16,314 nucleotides of DNA from Atribacterota bacterium (GTDB taxonomy: Bacteria; Atribacterota; Phoenicimicrobiia; Phoenicimicrobiales; Phoenicimicrobiaceae): contig DAOUWX010000018.1 of the NCBI GenBank assembly GCA_030666935.1, positions 1 through 16,314 of the forward strand, read 5' to 3'. Each line of letters begins with the position of its first letter. Within the stretch, counting starts at the first letter, position 1. A program made the translations under genes and the position numbers. Shown piece by piece: positions 8,290 through 14,596 of this stretch. The notes under the pieces are model-generated. The model was given only the letters and a program-made list of their open reading frames with translations. It did not search any database and was not told the DNA's origin.

Positions 8290-8733
8290 ATGAAAGTATT
8301 AGTAGTTTATAATTCTGTCCATCATGGAAATACAGAGAAAATTGCAAAAGTAATTGCGGATGAACTGAAGGCAAAGATGGTCAAACCGACAGAGGGGGAA
8401 GTGAATAGATTGTCGGAATATGATCTAATTGGTTTTGGTTCCGGAATTTATATGAGCAAACATCATGAAAGCATTCTACAGTTAGTGGAGAAGTTACCGG
8501 CAGTGAAAGATAAAAAAGCCTTTGTTTTTTGCACCAGTGGTTCTTCAAAAAATTATAATAAGCCTTTAAAAGAAAAATTAACAGCAAAGGGGTTTCAGGT
8601 AGTAGGAGAATTTTCCTGTAAAGGTTTTGATACTTATGGACCTTTCAAGCTAATTGGCGGTATAAATAAAGGCCGGCCCAATGAAGAAGACTGCCGAAAA
8701 GCTCAAGAATTTGCCCATAGTTTTTTAAAATAA
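8290..8733 (+). CDS. Flavodoxin family protein
   Basis: A 147-residue protein of normal flavodoxin length. It begins with the first beta strand MKVLVVYNS followed by the FMN phosphate-binding loop SVHHGNTEKIA (residues 9-19; usual form T/S-x-T-G-x-T). The second strand and flavin-facing loop are IGFGSGIYMSKHH at 47-59, and the third strand KAFVFCTSGSS (76-86) gives the other FMN side. It should bind FMN and carry electrons in the cytoplasm, or act as an NAD(P)H-quinone-type reductase. The long YG-containing C-terminal region is as in EtfB/protoporphyrinogen-oxidase-like flavodoxins (HemG-like), but that is only a possibility. ATG 8290 follows AAAGGGGG. The radical SAM gene 73 bases downstream could use a reduced flavodoxin as electron donor; this is inference from proximity. 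Confidence 0.85.
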   Translation: MKVLVVYNSVHHGNTEKIAKVIADELKAKMVKPTEGEVNRLSEYDLIGFGSGIYMSKHHESILQLVEKLPAVKDKKAFVFCTSGSSKNYNKPLKEKLTAKGFQVVGEFSCKGFDTYGPFKLIGGINKGRPNEEDCRKAQEFAHSFLK

Positions 8734-8806
8734 AACATTAAGAATATGTCAGGACAGTTGTTCAATTTTTTAAGAAGTGATTTAAAAAATAAAGGTACTA
8801 TTATAG

Positions 8807-9697
8807 ATGGATATATATAATAATGAAGGAAAATCTGATGTAATTTTCCATGATTATAAATGCAAAGAAGCTTTGTATCATTTAAAGCGTAAGGGATTGC
8901 CTTATTCCTTTGATTTAAATATATACCGGGGATGTTCACATAACTGCCAATATTGTTATGCCCGAAAAAGTCATAAATATTTAAATTCAAAAGATTTTGA
9001 AAATGATATTTTTGTAAAAACAAATATTGGAGAAGTCCTTGAAAAAGAATTAAAAAGGGGTAGAACCAGCGGGAAATTCATTAATATTGGCGGAGTCTGC
9101 GATAGTTATCAGCCTGCAGAAAAGAAATATCAACTGATGCCCGGTATTCTAAAAATTCTAATTAAGTATAAACAACCGGTCATTATCAGCACTAAATCTG
9201 ACCTAATCCTGCGGGATATCGAACTTATAGACCAGCTTGCACACTATGCCTGGGTTAATATTGCAGTGACCATAACTTCCGATAATGATGGAATATCTTC
9301 AAAGGTTGAACCCGGGGCGAGTTTACCTGAGGCCAGGTGGAATATTTTACAAGAATTTAGTAAAACAAAAGCCTCAACAGGTTTTCATTTTTTTCCCATA
9401 CTGCCTTTTCTCTCTGATGATAGAATATCGATGGAAAAGATGGTAAAGCGATCTTCTGAAGTTAAAGTGGATTATATGTTAAGCGGAGTTCTTTACTTAT
9501 CGGGAGGAATTAAAGATAGATATTTAAGTTTTATTAAAAGAGAATTTCCGGAATATTACTCTGCTTATGTAAAACTTTATCCTCGGGGGAAGGCAAACCC
9601 TGATTATAAGAGCAAGATTCATTCTTTTCTGGGGAGAATGAGAGAAAAATACGGGGTAAATGCCCAGTATTCAAAAATTATTCCTTCTTATAAATGA
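8807..9697 (+). CDS. Radical SAM protein, SPL/SplB-like family
   Basis: A 296-residue protein. The cluster motif is CSHNCQYCYAR, cysteines 43, 47 and 50 (CxxxCxxC), which binds the [4Fe-4S] cluster that splits S-adenosylmethionine. The following segments KFINIGGVCDSYQPAEKKY, VIISTKSDLILRDIELI and WVNIAVTIT, then VEPGAS..EARW, are characteristic of the Rv2578c/spore-photoproduct-lyase-related group of radical SAM proteins. Whether it repairs DNA lesions or has another role is not known; most members without the full SplB C-terminus are uncharacterised. The start ATG 8807 has only a weak AAAGG site upstream. It may share a transcript with the flavodoxin gene. An inverted repeat (TTCCTTCT/AGAAGGAA, 9680-9703) overlaps the stop codon but has no T tract after it. 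Confidence 0.85.
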   Translation: MDIYNNEGKSDVIFHDYKCKEALYHLKRKGLPYSFDLNIYRGCSHNCQYCYARKSHKYLNSKDFENDIFVKTNIGEVLEKELKRGRTSGKFINIGGVCDSYQPAEKKYQLMPGILKILIKYKQPVIISTKSDLILRDIELIDQLAHYAWVNIAVTITSDNDGISSKVEPGASLPEARWNILQEFSKTKASTGFHFFPILPFLSDDRISMEKMVKRSSEVKVDYMLSGVLYLSGGIKDRYLSFIKREFPEYYSAYVKLYPRGKANPDYKSKIHSFLGRMREKYGVNAQYSKIIPSYK

Positions 9698-9765
9698 GAA
9701 GGAAAATGAGTAAAGCAGTAAGATTAATTTAAAATGAATAGAAAAGAGGAGGGATTAAACATATC

Positions 9766-9933
9766 ATGTTAAGAATATTTTTATTAATAGCTAATGGAAT
9801 ATGGTTAATGATATTCACCAGTTTTATAATTACCGGTGCTTATAACAGTTTATTTTATATTATAGTAATGATAGGGACTTTAATATTAAATATTTTCTTT
9901 ATCTGGAGAATGAAAGGTACAAAAACATTTTGA
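9766..9933 (+). CDS. Small membrane protein, 55 residues, unknown
   Basis: ATG 9766 is preceded by GAGGAGGG with a long spacing of about 12 bases. The product is almost entirely hydrophobic, with two likely membrane helices (about residues 3-24 and 28-47) and a basic tail RMKGTKTF. Nothing links it to a named family. It is the first of a run of tiny membrane-protein genes up to 10507, all on the same strand. Confidence 0.5.
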   Translation: MLRIFLLIANGIWLMIFTSFIITGAYNSLFYIIVMIGTLILNIFFIWRMKGTKTF

Positions 9934-9949
9934 AGTTAAAGAAAAATGA

Positions 9950-9977
9950 TTGACTAATTACAAGAAATATTTAAGAT
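9950..9977 (+). promoter_or_regulatory. Candidate sigma-70 promoter
   Basis: TTGACT (9950-9955) and TAAGAT (9972-9977) are separated by 16 bases, in the gap before the small gene at 10028. The -35 matches the consensus at five of six positions and the -10 at four of six. Confidence 0.4.
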
Positions 9978-10027
9978 ATCAAAGACAAAAAAATTAAGTA
10001 ATGTTATAACTGACAGGAGGAAAAATC

Positions 10028-10201
10028 ATGAAATCAAAAATTGGAGAGATAATATTAATTTTAGGAGTTCTCTTATTTGTATTTGGAGCAATAGCAATTT
10101 TAACTAATTCCTTAGCTCAAAATACGTTGCAGATAATGGGTGCTTTAGCTCTTGCTTTTGTTGGTGTAGGTTTATGCTTAAAAAAGAGGGTTAAGAAATA
10201 A
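10028..10201 (+). CDS. Small membrane protein, 57 residues, unknown
   Basis: A very good ribosome site (ACAGGAGGAA) lies about 7 bases before ATG 10028. The product has two hydrophobic segments (about residues 6-25 and 34-50), a short polar linker TNSLAQNT, and a basic end KKRVKK that would sit in the cytoplasm by the positive-inside rule. A candidate promoter stands just upstream at 9950-9977. No family is recognised. Confidence 0.6.
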   Translation: MKSKIGEIILILGVLLFVFGAIAILTNSLAQNTLQIMGALALAFVGVGLCLKKRVKK

Positions 10202-10233
10202 GTAAGTTATTTTTAAAATTTCAAATTAACTTT

Positions 10234-10320
10234 ATGGAGAAATATCCGGGTGAAGCAATCAAAGTTTTATTGTTGATTATTATAATTGGATTAGGTTTTT
10301 ACGTACTTGAAAATTTATAA
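10234..10320 (+). CDS. Very small single-helix ORF, 28 residues, uncertain
   Basis: ATG 10234 opens MEKYPGEAIK followed by one strongly hydrophobic helix (VLLLIIIIGLGFYVLENL) and TAA at 10318-10320. No ribosome site is visible before it. Its end lies 13 bases before the next start, and the chemistry resembles its neighbours, so it may be a real single-pass micropeptide, but chance is possible in AT-rich DNA. Confidence 0.3.
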   Translation: MEKYPGEAIKVLLLIIIIGLGFYVLENL

Positions 10321-10333
10321 GGGAGTCAAAATT

Positions 10334-10507
10334 ATGTCAGATGGTAAAAAGGGAAGATACATAGGCGGAGGAATTGGTGTGGGGGCAGCTTTGGGTATCC
10401 TGTTTGGTATGTTACTGGGAGGAGATATTGCCTTTGGAGTTGTAATTGGGGCTGCGGCTGGTTTGATAGTAGGTGCGATATGGGATAAAATGAGCAACCG
10501 AAATTAA
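10334..10507 (+). CDS. Small glycine-zipper membrane protein, 57 residues
   Basis: ATG 10334 is supported by AAGGGAG about 8 bases upstream; a TTG at 10307 would extend the frame without its own site. After a short basic N-terminus (MSDGKKGRY) the protein is two glycine- and alanine-rich hydrophobic helices (about residues 10-29 and 33-50), with the repeated GxxxG pattern of glycine zippers, then a charged tail. It resembles the broken gene at 358-524 in size and style. Such proteins are usually annotated only as hypothetical membrane proteins. Function unknown. Confidence 0.6.
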   Translation: MSDGKKGRYIGGGIGVGAALGILFGMLLGGDIAFGVVIGAAAGLIVGAIWDKMSNRN

Positions 10508-10545
10508 TATTAACAGGTTAGTTATTATGTAAATGTCTTGTTCTA

Positions 10546-10595
10546 CGCCAACCCTGACGGGACGGCAACGTCGTAAACACCCAAAACGTTAGGCG
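10546..10595 (+). repeat. attC-like site 1, right half only
   Basis: This segment matches the right halves of sites 12989-13142 and 13966-14118: GCCAACCCT, then GACGGCAACGTCG, AAA.AC, and an ACGTT end. It closes with R' GTTAGGC at 10588-10594. No partner left half (R''/L'') is found upstream: 10508-10545 does not pair with it. It is therefore a truncated site, possibly the left edge of the array. Confidence 0.6.
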
Positions 10596-10628
10596 AAATT
10601 AATACAAGGTGATTATAATGATTTAGTA

Positions 10629-10657
10629 TTGAGTTTATAATTAAGTATATTAATAAT
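10629..10657 (+). promoter_or_regulatory. Candidate promoter inside the serine hydrolase cassette
   Basis: TTGAGT (10629-10634) and AATAAT (10652-10657) are 17 bases apart, ending 19 bases before the start codon. Most integron cassettes lack their own promoter, so this would make the unit self-expressing. AT-rich sequence gives such matches easily. Confidence 0.35.
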
Positions 10658-10675
10658 TTTAATGGGGTGATATTT

Positions 10676-11731
10676 ATGTCAAAAGATAAGTTAAATAAAT
10701 TACTAGAAAATAATAAAATATTGAAATCGTTTAGTGGTGTATTTTTAATAAAGAAAAATGACGAAACACTATTTTCTTTTGAAGGTGGTTATGCAAATCG
10801 AAGTTGGAAAGTACCAAATACTATTCAAACAAGATTTAGAATTGCTTCAGTATCTAAAATGTTTACCGCAGTAGCTATAGCACAATTAGTTGAAAAAGGC
10901 TTACTAGATTTCAGCACAAAGATATTAGATATCTTAGAATTAAAGAGTACAGATATTTCAAAAGAAGTAACGATACATCATCTTTTGACGCATATTTCTG
11001 GAATAGCAGATTATTATGAAGAAAGTACAGGGGATGAAGGTTGGGAAAAATTATGGGCAAAAAGACCAATATATAACATGAGAACTCTTAGTGATTATTT
11101 GGAATTATTTATTGATAAGAAACGAGTATCTAAGGCGGGGACTCAATTTAGATATAATAATGCAGGATACATATTATTAGGATTGGCATTAGAAAAAGTA
11201 ACAGGAAATAATTATTTTGATTACGTGAAAAACAATATTTTCAATGAAATTGATATGAATGATTCTTGCTTTATAAGTCTTGACGAAGTGCATGAAAACG
11301 TAGCAGAAGGGTATGAAGAAATAAATGGGAAATGGATGAGAAATATCTATACAGCCACACCAACGGCAGCATCTGATGGAGGCGCTACATCAACAGTAGA
11401 AGATCTAATAAAATTTATTCAGGCATTAAGAGAGGATAAATTAATTAATGAAGAAATGACTAAAAAGATGCTAACTCCTTATGTAATTGATGAAGAATCT
11501 AACGGCTTTAGAGGTTATGTATGGAAGTACGGATATGCAAACTATTATTTACTGGATAAAGATGAAAATATCGTACGAGGAGGTCATACAGGTGAGGAAT
11601 ATGGAGTTAGTAGTAGATTATATTATTATCCTTCATTAAGAATTAATGTAGCAATTTTAGGTAATGTTGGATTTAGTGCAGGCAAGTTGGGATGGGAAAT
11701 ACATGATTTAATAATTAAGGAATTGCTCTAA
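10676..11731 (+). CDS. Cassette-borne serine hydrolase, class C beta-lactamase superfamily
   Basis: A 351-residue protein starting at ATG 10676, with GGGGTGA 5 bases upstream; an in-frame GTG at 10667 lies inside that ribosome site and is rejected. The active-site motifs are complete: SVSK with Ser58 and Lys61, YNN at 160-162, and HTG at 304-306 in RGGHTGEEYG. This is the penicillin-recognising serine hydrolase fold (class C beta-lactamase, DD-peptidase or esterase). There is no signal peptide, so it is probably cytoplasmic and more likely an esterase- or peptidase-like member than a periplasmic beta-lactamase. The stop at 11731 is only 4 bases before the R'' arm of attC site 2, the tight gene-attC spacing expected in a cassette. 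It has its own candidate promoter. Resistance should not be assumed from the fold. Confidence 0.85.
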   Translation: MSKDKLNKLLENNKILKSFSGVFLIKKNDETLFSFEGGYANRSWKVPNTIQTRFRIASVSKMFTAVAIAQLVEKGLLDFSTKILDILELKSTDISKEVTIHHLLTHISGIADYYEESTGDEGWEKLWAKRPIYNMRTLSDYLELFIDKKRVSKAGTQFRYNNAGYILLGLALEKVTGNNYFDYVKNNIFNEIDMNDSCFISLDEVHENVAEGYEEINGKWMRNIYTATPTAASDGGATSTVEDLIKFIQALREDKLINEEMTKKMLTPYVIDEESNGFRGYVWKYGYANYYLLDKDENIVRGGHTGEEYGVSSRLYYYPSLRINVAILGNVGFSAGKLGWEIHDLIIKELL

Positions 11732-11735
11732 CTTC

Positions 11736-11860
11736 GCCTAACAAGAAATTAGCAACGTCCAAGATAGATAAGGAAATATGAGTAGGAGACTTATGGTAGC
11801 AGTTTTAATTTGAGGTTAAGATGTATTGCGGGCACGTCGCTAATCTCGAGAATGTTAGAT
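11736..11860 (+). repeat. attC-like site 2
   Basis: R'' GCCTAAC (11736-11742), L'' ATTAGCAACGT (11748-11758), L' ACGTCGCTAAT (11834-11844) and R' GTTAGAT (11854-11860). L'' and L' are complementary at 10 of 11 positions. R''/R' pair over GTTAG/CTAAC. The 5-base and 9-base spacers and total of 125 bases fit the known attC range. The loop between the arms differs from that of the other sites. Confidence 0.75.
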
Positions 11861-11947
11861 GCAATATGAGCGCTCTACAATATTCAGTATAGATATCAGA
11901 ACTTAGATTATTAAGCATAAATGTATATTAAAAATTTGGAGGGATAA

Positions 11948-12112
11948 ATGAAAATTGCTTTAATGATTATTGATTTACAGAAAGCTTACTATGTAGATGA
12001 TAGCAAAAAATCAATGGACAATGCATGTGAATATATTAATGCAGTGATTCCACTTTTCAGAAAGAAAAAATTACTAGTTCAACCTGTGAATGCTCAGAGT
12101 TATGTTATATAG
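11948..12112 (+). pseudogene. Truncated isochorismatase-family cysteine hydrolase
   Basis: ATG 11948 has an excellent GGAGGG site 5 bases upstream. It opens MKIALMIIDLQKAYYVDDSK, the first strand and catalytic-Asp loop (IDLQ, Asp9) of the isochorismatase/nicotinamidase-like cysteine hydrolases, followed by the first helix and FRKKKLLV. After about residue 44 similarity is lost, and the frame ends at TAG 12110-12112, giving 54 residues instead of the usual 170-200. The catalytic Lys and Cys regions are gone. The downstream 30 bases lead straight into the next attC-like site, so most of the gene was deleted while the cassette frame stayed. Almost certainly non-functional. Confidence 0.7.
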
Positions 12113-12141
12113 AATGAGTTTAAGACAAGCGCTTATACTAC

Positions 12142-12250
12142 AACTAACAGAGCATATGTGCTCCGCTTTGATTCGGGGGGGGGCTTTGCCACATTTGCCT
12201 ACGTTTCGCTCCGGCAAACGTCGTATGCACGCGGGACATTATCTGACATT
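12142..12250 (+). repeat. attC-like site 3, degenerate
   Basis: A left arm AACTAAC (12142-12148) plus GAGCATATG (12150-12158) can pair with CGTATGCAC (12222-12230), 7 of 9 positions. The right end GCGGGACATTATCTGACATT is close to the right end of site 6 (GCGGGACGTTAAACGTCATT), with ATT in place of the expected GTT. The loop holds a run of G and a TTTGCC/GGCAAA hairpin. It is weaker than the other sites and follows a broken gene, which fits a decaying cassette. Confidence 0.45.
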
Positions 12251-12295
12251 GGGCCTGATGGGGTATTATATGATTTATTATAAAAAACCTTTATA

Positions 12296-12946
12296 TTGGG
12301 GTTGAATAAATTGGGTAATAAAAAAGAAAAATCAATTTGGCAAGGGACTGTAATATCTGTTCAGCCACGCATACGGTTAACCAGATCATTTGACCAAAGT
12401 AGTCATACTTATCTGGGGTATGTCTTACGTATTGATGGAGAAATAGATAATGATGAAAGAATATTTACAGTAGGCATTGGTAAAGCTGCTCAGGCTAAAT
12501 ATAATTTTCAATATAGGGATGTAATTAGTGGTAAGTGTTCACAAGTTAAAAATCCAAATTTGGAACCAGCTGAGTATTATAAAGTATCAGGTTTGAAAAT
12601 CCTTGAAAAAAGTTCAATACTACAAGATCCGCCTCCATGGATTAATATTTCCCCGACACTTGAAGAATATAGGGAAAGGGGACATAGGAGATTATCAAGA
12701 CGGACTTATAATTCAAAATGCATAGCTTGTATATGGGGTTGTTGCATGCCAGTAGAAATAATTATTGATCAGTGGAATCCAAATAAAGTTCAATATCGTT
12801 ATGAAACATTTTGTTATGGTCCTAAATCATGTGATTTTTATAAAGCAGGTCCTAACAGGAAAGTTCCTGGAAGAAAAGGAATGGTTTGGGAAGAACCAGA
12901 TTGGGTGGATGAAGAAGCTACTTCACATAGAGGTCCAGATGAATAA
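12296..12946 (+). CDS. Cassette-borne Cys-rich protein, unknown (putative OB-like plus zinc-binding)
   Basis: A 216-residue protein. Residues about 12-105 alternate strands and turns (WQGTVISVQPRIRL, YLGYVLRIDGEI, ERIFTVGIGKAA, YRDVISGKC), suggesting a small beta-barrel of OB type. Residues 140-182 carry CIACIWGCC and FCYGPKSCDFY, cysteines 142, 145, 149, 150, 173 and 179, a likely metal-binding cluster. The tail is PGRKGMVWEEPDWVDEEATS. The upstream in-frame stop is TAA near 12278, so the start must be one of the TTG codons at 12296, 12302 or 12311; the last has GGGG at a usable distance. No ATG is available, so the start is uncertain. I do not recognise an established family name. The beta-barrel plus Cys cluster would suit a nucleic-acid-binding protein, but this is a guess. 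Confidence 0.65.
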   Translation: MGLNKLGNKKEKSIWQGTVISVQPRIRLTRSFDQSSHTYLGYVLRIDGEIDNDERIFTVGIGKAAQAKYNFQYRDVISGKCSQVKNPNLEPAEYYKVSGLKILEKSSILQDPPPWINISPTLEEYRERGHRRLSRRTYNSKCIACIWGCCMPVEIIIDQWNPNKVQYRYETFCYGPKSCDFYKAGPNRKVPGRKGMVWEEPDWVDEEATSHRGPDE

Positions 12947-12988
12947 AAATACTAAAATCATAGGAAAATCAGAAAACCGCCCAAGATC

Positions 12989-13142
12989 AGATAACAAGGC
13001 GCTTACGTTCACCAAAAACCGGCGACCTTGCGGGACATTACCTATGTCGCGTCTTTTGTAATTATTGGATGGGGTAAGGAGAGGCGAAAGCCGCGCCAAC
13101 CCTGTCGAGACGGCAACGTCGTAAACACTCGGAACGTTGAAC
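12989..13142 (+). repeat. attC-like site 4
   Basis: R'' AGATAAC (12989-12995), L'' GCGCTTACG (12999-13007), L' CGTAAACAC (13120-13128) and R' GTTGAAC (13136-13142). L''/L' pair at 7 of 9 positions. Inside, CGGGACATTACC (13031-13042) can fold against the GACGGCAACGTC block before L'. The 154-base site shares both interior blocks with site 5, so the two are related repeats. Confidence 0.7.
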
Positions 13143-13167
13143 ATATTCTATTATAGGAGGGATATCT

Positions 13168-13947
13168 ATGGCAGAAAAGATTGCAATAAATGATGAAAGT
13201 TTATTTAATTTTTTAATTTCGGAGACAGAAAAACCTTTTTCAGGTTGGGATTTTTCATATATTATCGATACTGGAAGAATGGCAGAATCACCGTTGAAGT
13301 GGAGTTATACGAGTAAAATTTTGATGAAAATAAGAAATGTAGAATCACTTCTTGATATGGGTACAGGTGGTGGTGAGTATTTATCATTATTGCAACCACT
13401 TCCGGAAAATACTTATGCAACTGAAGGGTATGCACCTAACATCCCAATAGCCAGGAAAAGACTTGAACCAATAGGTGTAAAAATAATTGAGGTAGGCAGT
13501 GACAATAAACTTTCTTTTGAAAATGATTACTTTGATTTGGTAGTAAATAGACATGAAGAGTATTCAGTAGAAGAGGTGTATAGAGTTTTAAAACCCAATT
13601 GCCAATTCATCACTCAACAAGTCGGTGGATTAAATGATTTAGAATTAAACAGATTACTAGGTGCTAATGAAGATTTTGGAATGAAGTATTGGAATTTAGA
13701 ATATGCTGTTAAGGAGCTTAAAAAACTGGGTATGGAAATAATTGAACAGAAAGAAGATTTTCCTATTATGCGCTTTTATGATGTAGGAGCTATTGTATAT
13801 TATTTAAAAGCAATACCATGGCAAATACCTGATTTTAGTATTGAAAAGTACTTTAATTCCCTTAAAAATCTTTATAACATGATACAAGATGAAGGTTGTA
13901 TTGATGTTAAAGAACATAGATTTTTTGTAGTTGCAAAAAAGAGATAA
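13168..13947 (+). CDS. Cassette-borne SAM-dependent methyltransferase, class I
   Basis: A 259-residue protein; ATG 13168 follows TAGGAGGGA at ideal distance, about 26 bases after the attC-like R' end. Motif I LDMGTGGGE at 62-70 is the SAM-binding glycine loop, followed by acidic motif II at Glu87 (ATEGYAPN), FENDYFDLVVNRHE (117-130) as motif IV, and the VYRVLKPNCQFITQQVGG strand (138-154). The N-terminal 50 residues and the C-terminal region (about 200-259) presumably form the substrate side. The layout matches small-molecule methyltransferases of the UbiE/Methyltransf_11 type; substrate unknown. The stop lies 19 bases before the next attC-like site, as expected for a cassette. Single-gene methyltransferases are a frequent cargo of chromosomal integrons. 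Confidence 0.85.
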   Translation: MAEKIAINDESLFNFLISETEKPFSGWDFSYIIDTGRMAESPLKWSYTSKILMKIRNVESLLDMGTGGGEYLSLLQPLPENTYATEGYAPNIPIARKRLEPIGVKIIEVGSDNKLSFENDYFDLVVNRHEEYSVEEVYRVLKPNCQFITQQVGGLNDLELNRLLGANEDFGMKYWNLEYAVKELKKLGMEIIEQKEDFPIMRFYDVGAIVYYLKAIPWQIPDFSIEKYFNSLKNLYNMIQDEGCIDVKEHRFFVVAKKR

Positions 13948-13965
13948 CATAATAAGGAATACGTC

Positions 13966-14118
13966 GCATAACAGAGTATTTCCGTTACGGGCTACGCCCT
14001 GCCCTACGGGACATTGCCTTGGTCACGTCTTTTGCAGTTGAGGTTTTGGGTTAAGATAGACAAAAGCCGTGCCAACCCTAATGGGACGGCAACGTCGGAA
14101 ATACTAAGTACGTTAAGT
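13966..14118 (+). repeat. attC-like site 5, best-paired
   Basis: R'' GCATAAC (13966-13972), L'' AGTATTTCCG (13975-13984), L' CGGAAATACT (14096-14105) and R' GTTAAGT (14112-14118). L'' and L' are perfectly complementary over 10 bases, and the pairing continues (ACG with CGT) across a TT/C bulge, like the extrahelical bases of attC stems. Interior pairs such as TCTTTTG/CAAAAG and GACATTGCC/GGCAACGTC support one long folded hairpin of 153 bases. Confidence 0.8.
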
Positions 14119-14166
14119 GAAATTGCTCGTCACCTGAAAAAATTTATAAATAAAGGAGATTTAACT

Positions 14167-14421
14167 ATGATTATGAAACTAGCCGATGAAGTAAAAGTAG
14201 CTTTAGTAACTGCAGCTTGTATGCTTGGCATTGCAATCATATTCAAAAATGTCCTTCACGTTCAAGCTGACTTTATAATATCAAACAGCCCCGTCTATTT
14301 ATTTATATTTTATATTATTACAAGAGGCCAAGCTAAGAAGTTAAAATGCGACAAGCCTTTGTATTGGAGTTTAGCGATAATTTTTGTTACCTTGCTCACC
14401 ATAGCATTATACGCAATATGA
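14167..14421 (+). CDS. Cassette-borne small membrane protein, 84 residues, unknown
   Basis: ATG 14167 follows AAAGGAG at 7 bases; a longer reading from 14014 would run through the attC-like site and is rejected. The product has three likely membrane helices (about residues 11-29, 40-52 and 66-84) and a short basic loop GQAKKLKCDKP between the second and third. No family is recognised. It occupies a cassette bounded by sites 5 and 6. Small membrane proteins of unknown role are common integron cargo. Confidence 0.65.
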   Translation: MIMKLADEVKVALVTAACMLGIAIIFKNVLHVQADFIISNSPVYLFIFYIITRGQAKKLKCDKPLYWSLAIIFVTLLTIALYAI

Positions 14422-14427
14422 CTCGCG

Positions 14428-14482
14428 GCGAACGAGCAACTCTGCTGTGTTTCGTACTTTGCCTCGCCTTCAGCTCGGTCAC
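14428..14482. repeat. GC-rich inverted repeat beside attC-like site 6
   Basis: GCGAACGAGC (14428-14437) and GCTCGGTCAC (14473-14482) are complementary at 8 of 10 positions around a 35-base loop. The segment is more GC-rich than its surroundings and abuts the R'' arm of site 6. It may be a decayed second attC or part of a larger fold; there is no T tract to make it a terminator. Confidence 0.4.
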
Positions 14483-14558
14483 TTAACAGCGGATAAAAGG
14501 GAAATCAAAGATTTACCCCAATTGCTTCGCAATTTCGTATATCCGCGGGACGTTAAAC
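14481..14558 (+). repeat. attC-like site 6
   Basis: R'' ACTTAAC (14481-14487), L'' GCGGATA (14489-14495), L' TATCCGC (14540-14546) and R' GTTAAAC (14552-14558). L''/L' pair perfectly over 7 bases. The spacers are unequal (1 and 5 bases), giving an asymmetric unpaired bulge. A 78-base site, within the short end of the attC range. The loop contains the hairpin ATTGCTTCGCAAT. Confidence 0.7.
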
Positions 14559-14596
14559 GTCATTTTAGTGAATTAAGAAGAAAGAAGGATAGTTAA

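Noticed and set aside
8765..8790. Hairpin ATTTTTTAA/TTAAAAAAT after the flavodoxin gene as a terminator
   Set aside because: The stem is only A and T, no T tract follows, and it lies just before the radical SAM gene; too weak to call.
9680..9703. Inverted repeat TTCCTTCT/AGAAGGAA at the radical SAM stop codon as a terminator
   Set aside because: No T-run follows on either strand, and the arm overlaps the coding sequence; a chance dyad is likely.
12090..12305. Open frame of 71 codons across attC-like site 3
   Set aside because: It runs through the inverted arms and the G-run and has no ribosome site and no protein-like pattern; it is a chance frame.
12765..13061. 98-codon frame overlapping the Cys-rich gene and site 4
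   Set aside because: It is a shifted frame of the Cys-rich coding region continuing into the attC-like site; it lacks a ribosome site and family resemblance.
14014..14166. N-terminal extension of the small membrane protein starting at 14014
   Set aside because: The extra part lies wholly inside attC-like site 5, and the real ribosome site AAAGGAG precedes ATG 14167.
10546..14558. CRISPR array as an explanation of the repeats
   Set aside because: Repeats are 50-154 bases, irregularly spaced by whole genes, and there are no short spacers or cas genes.
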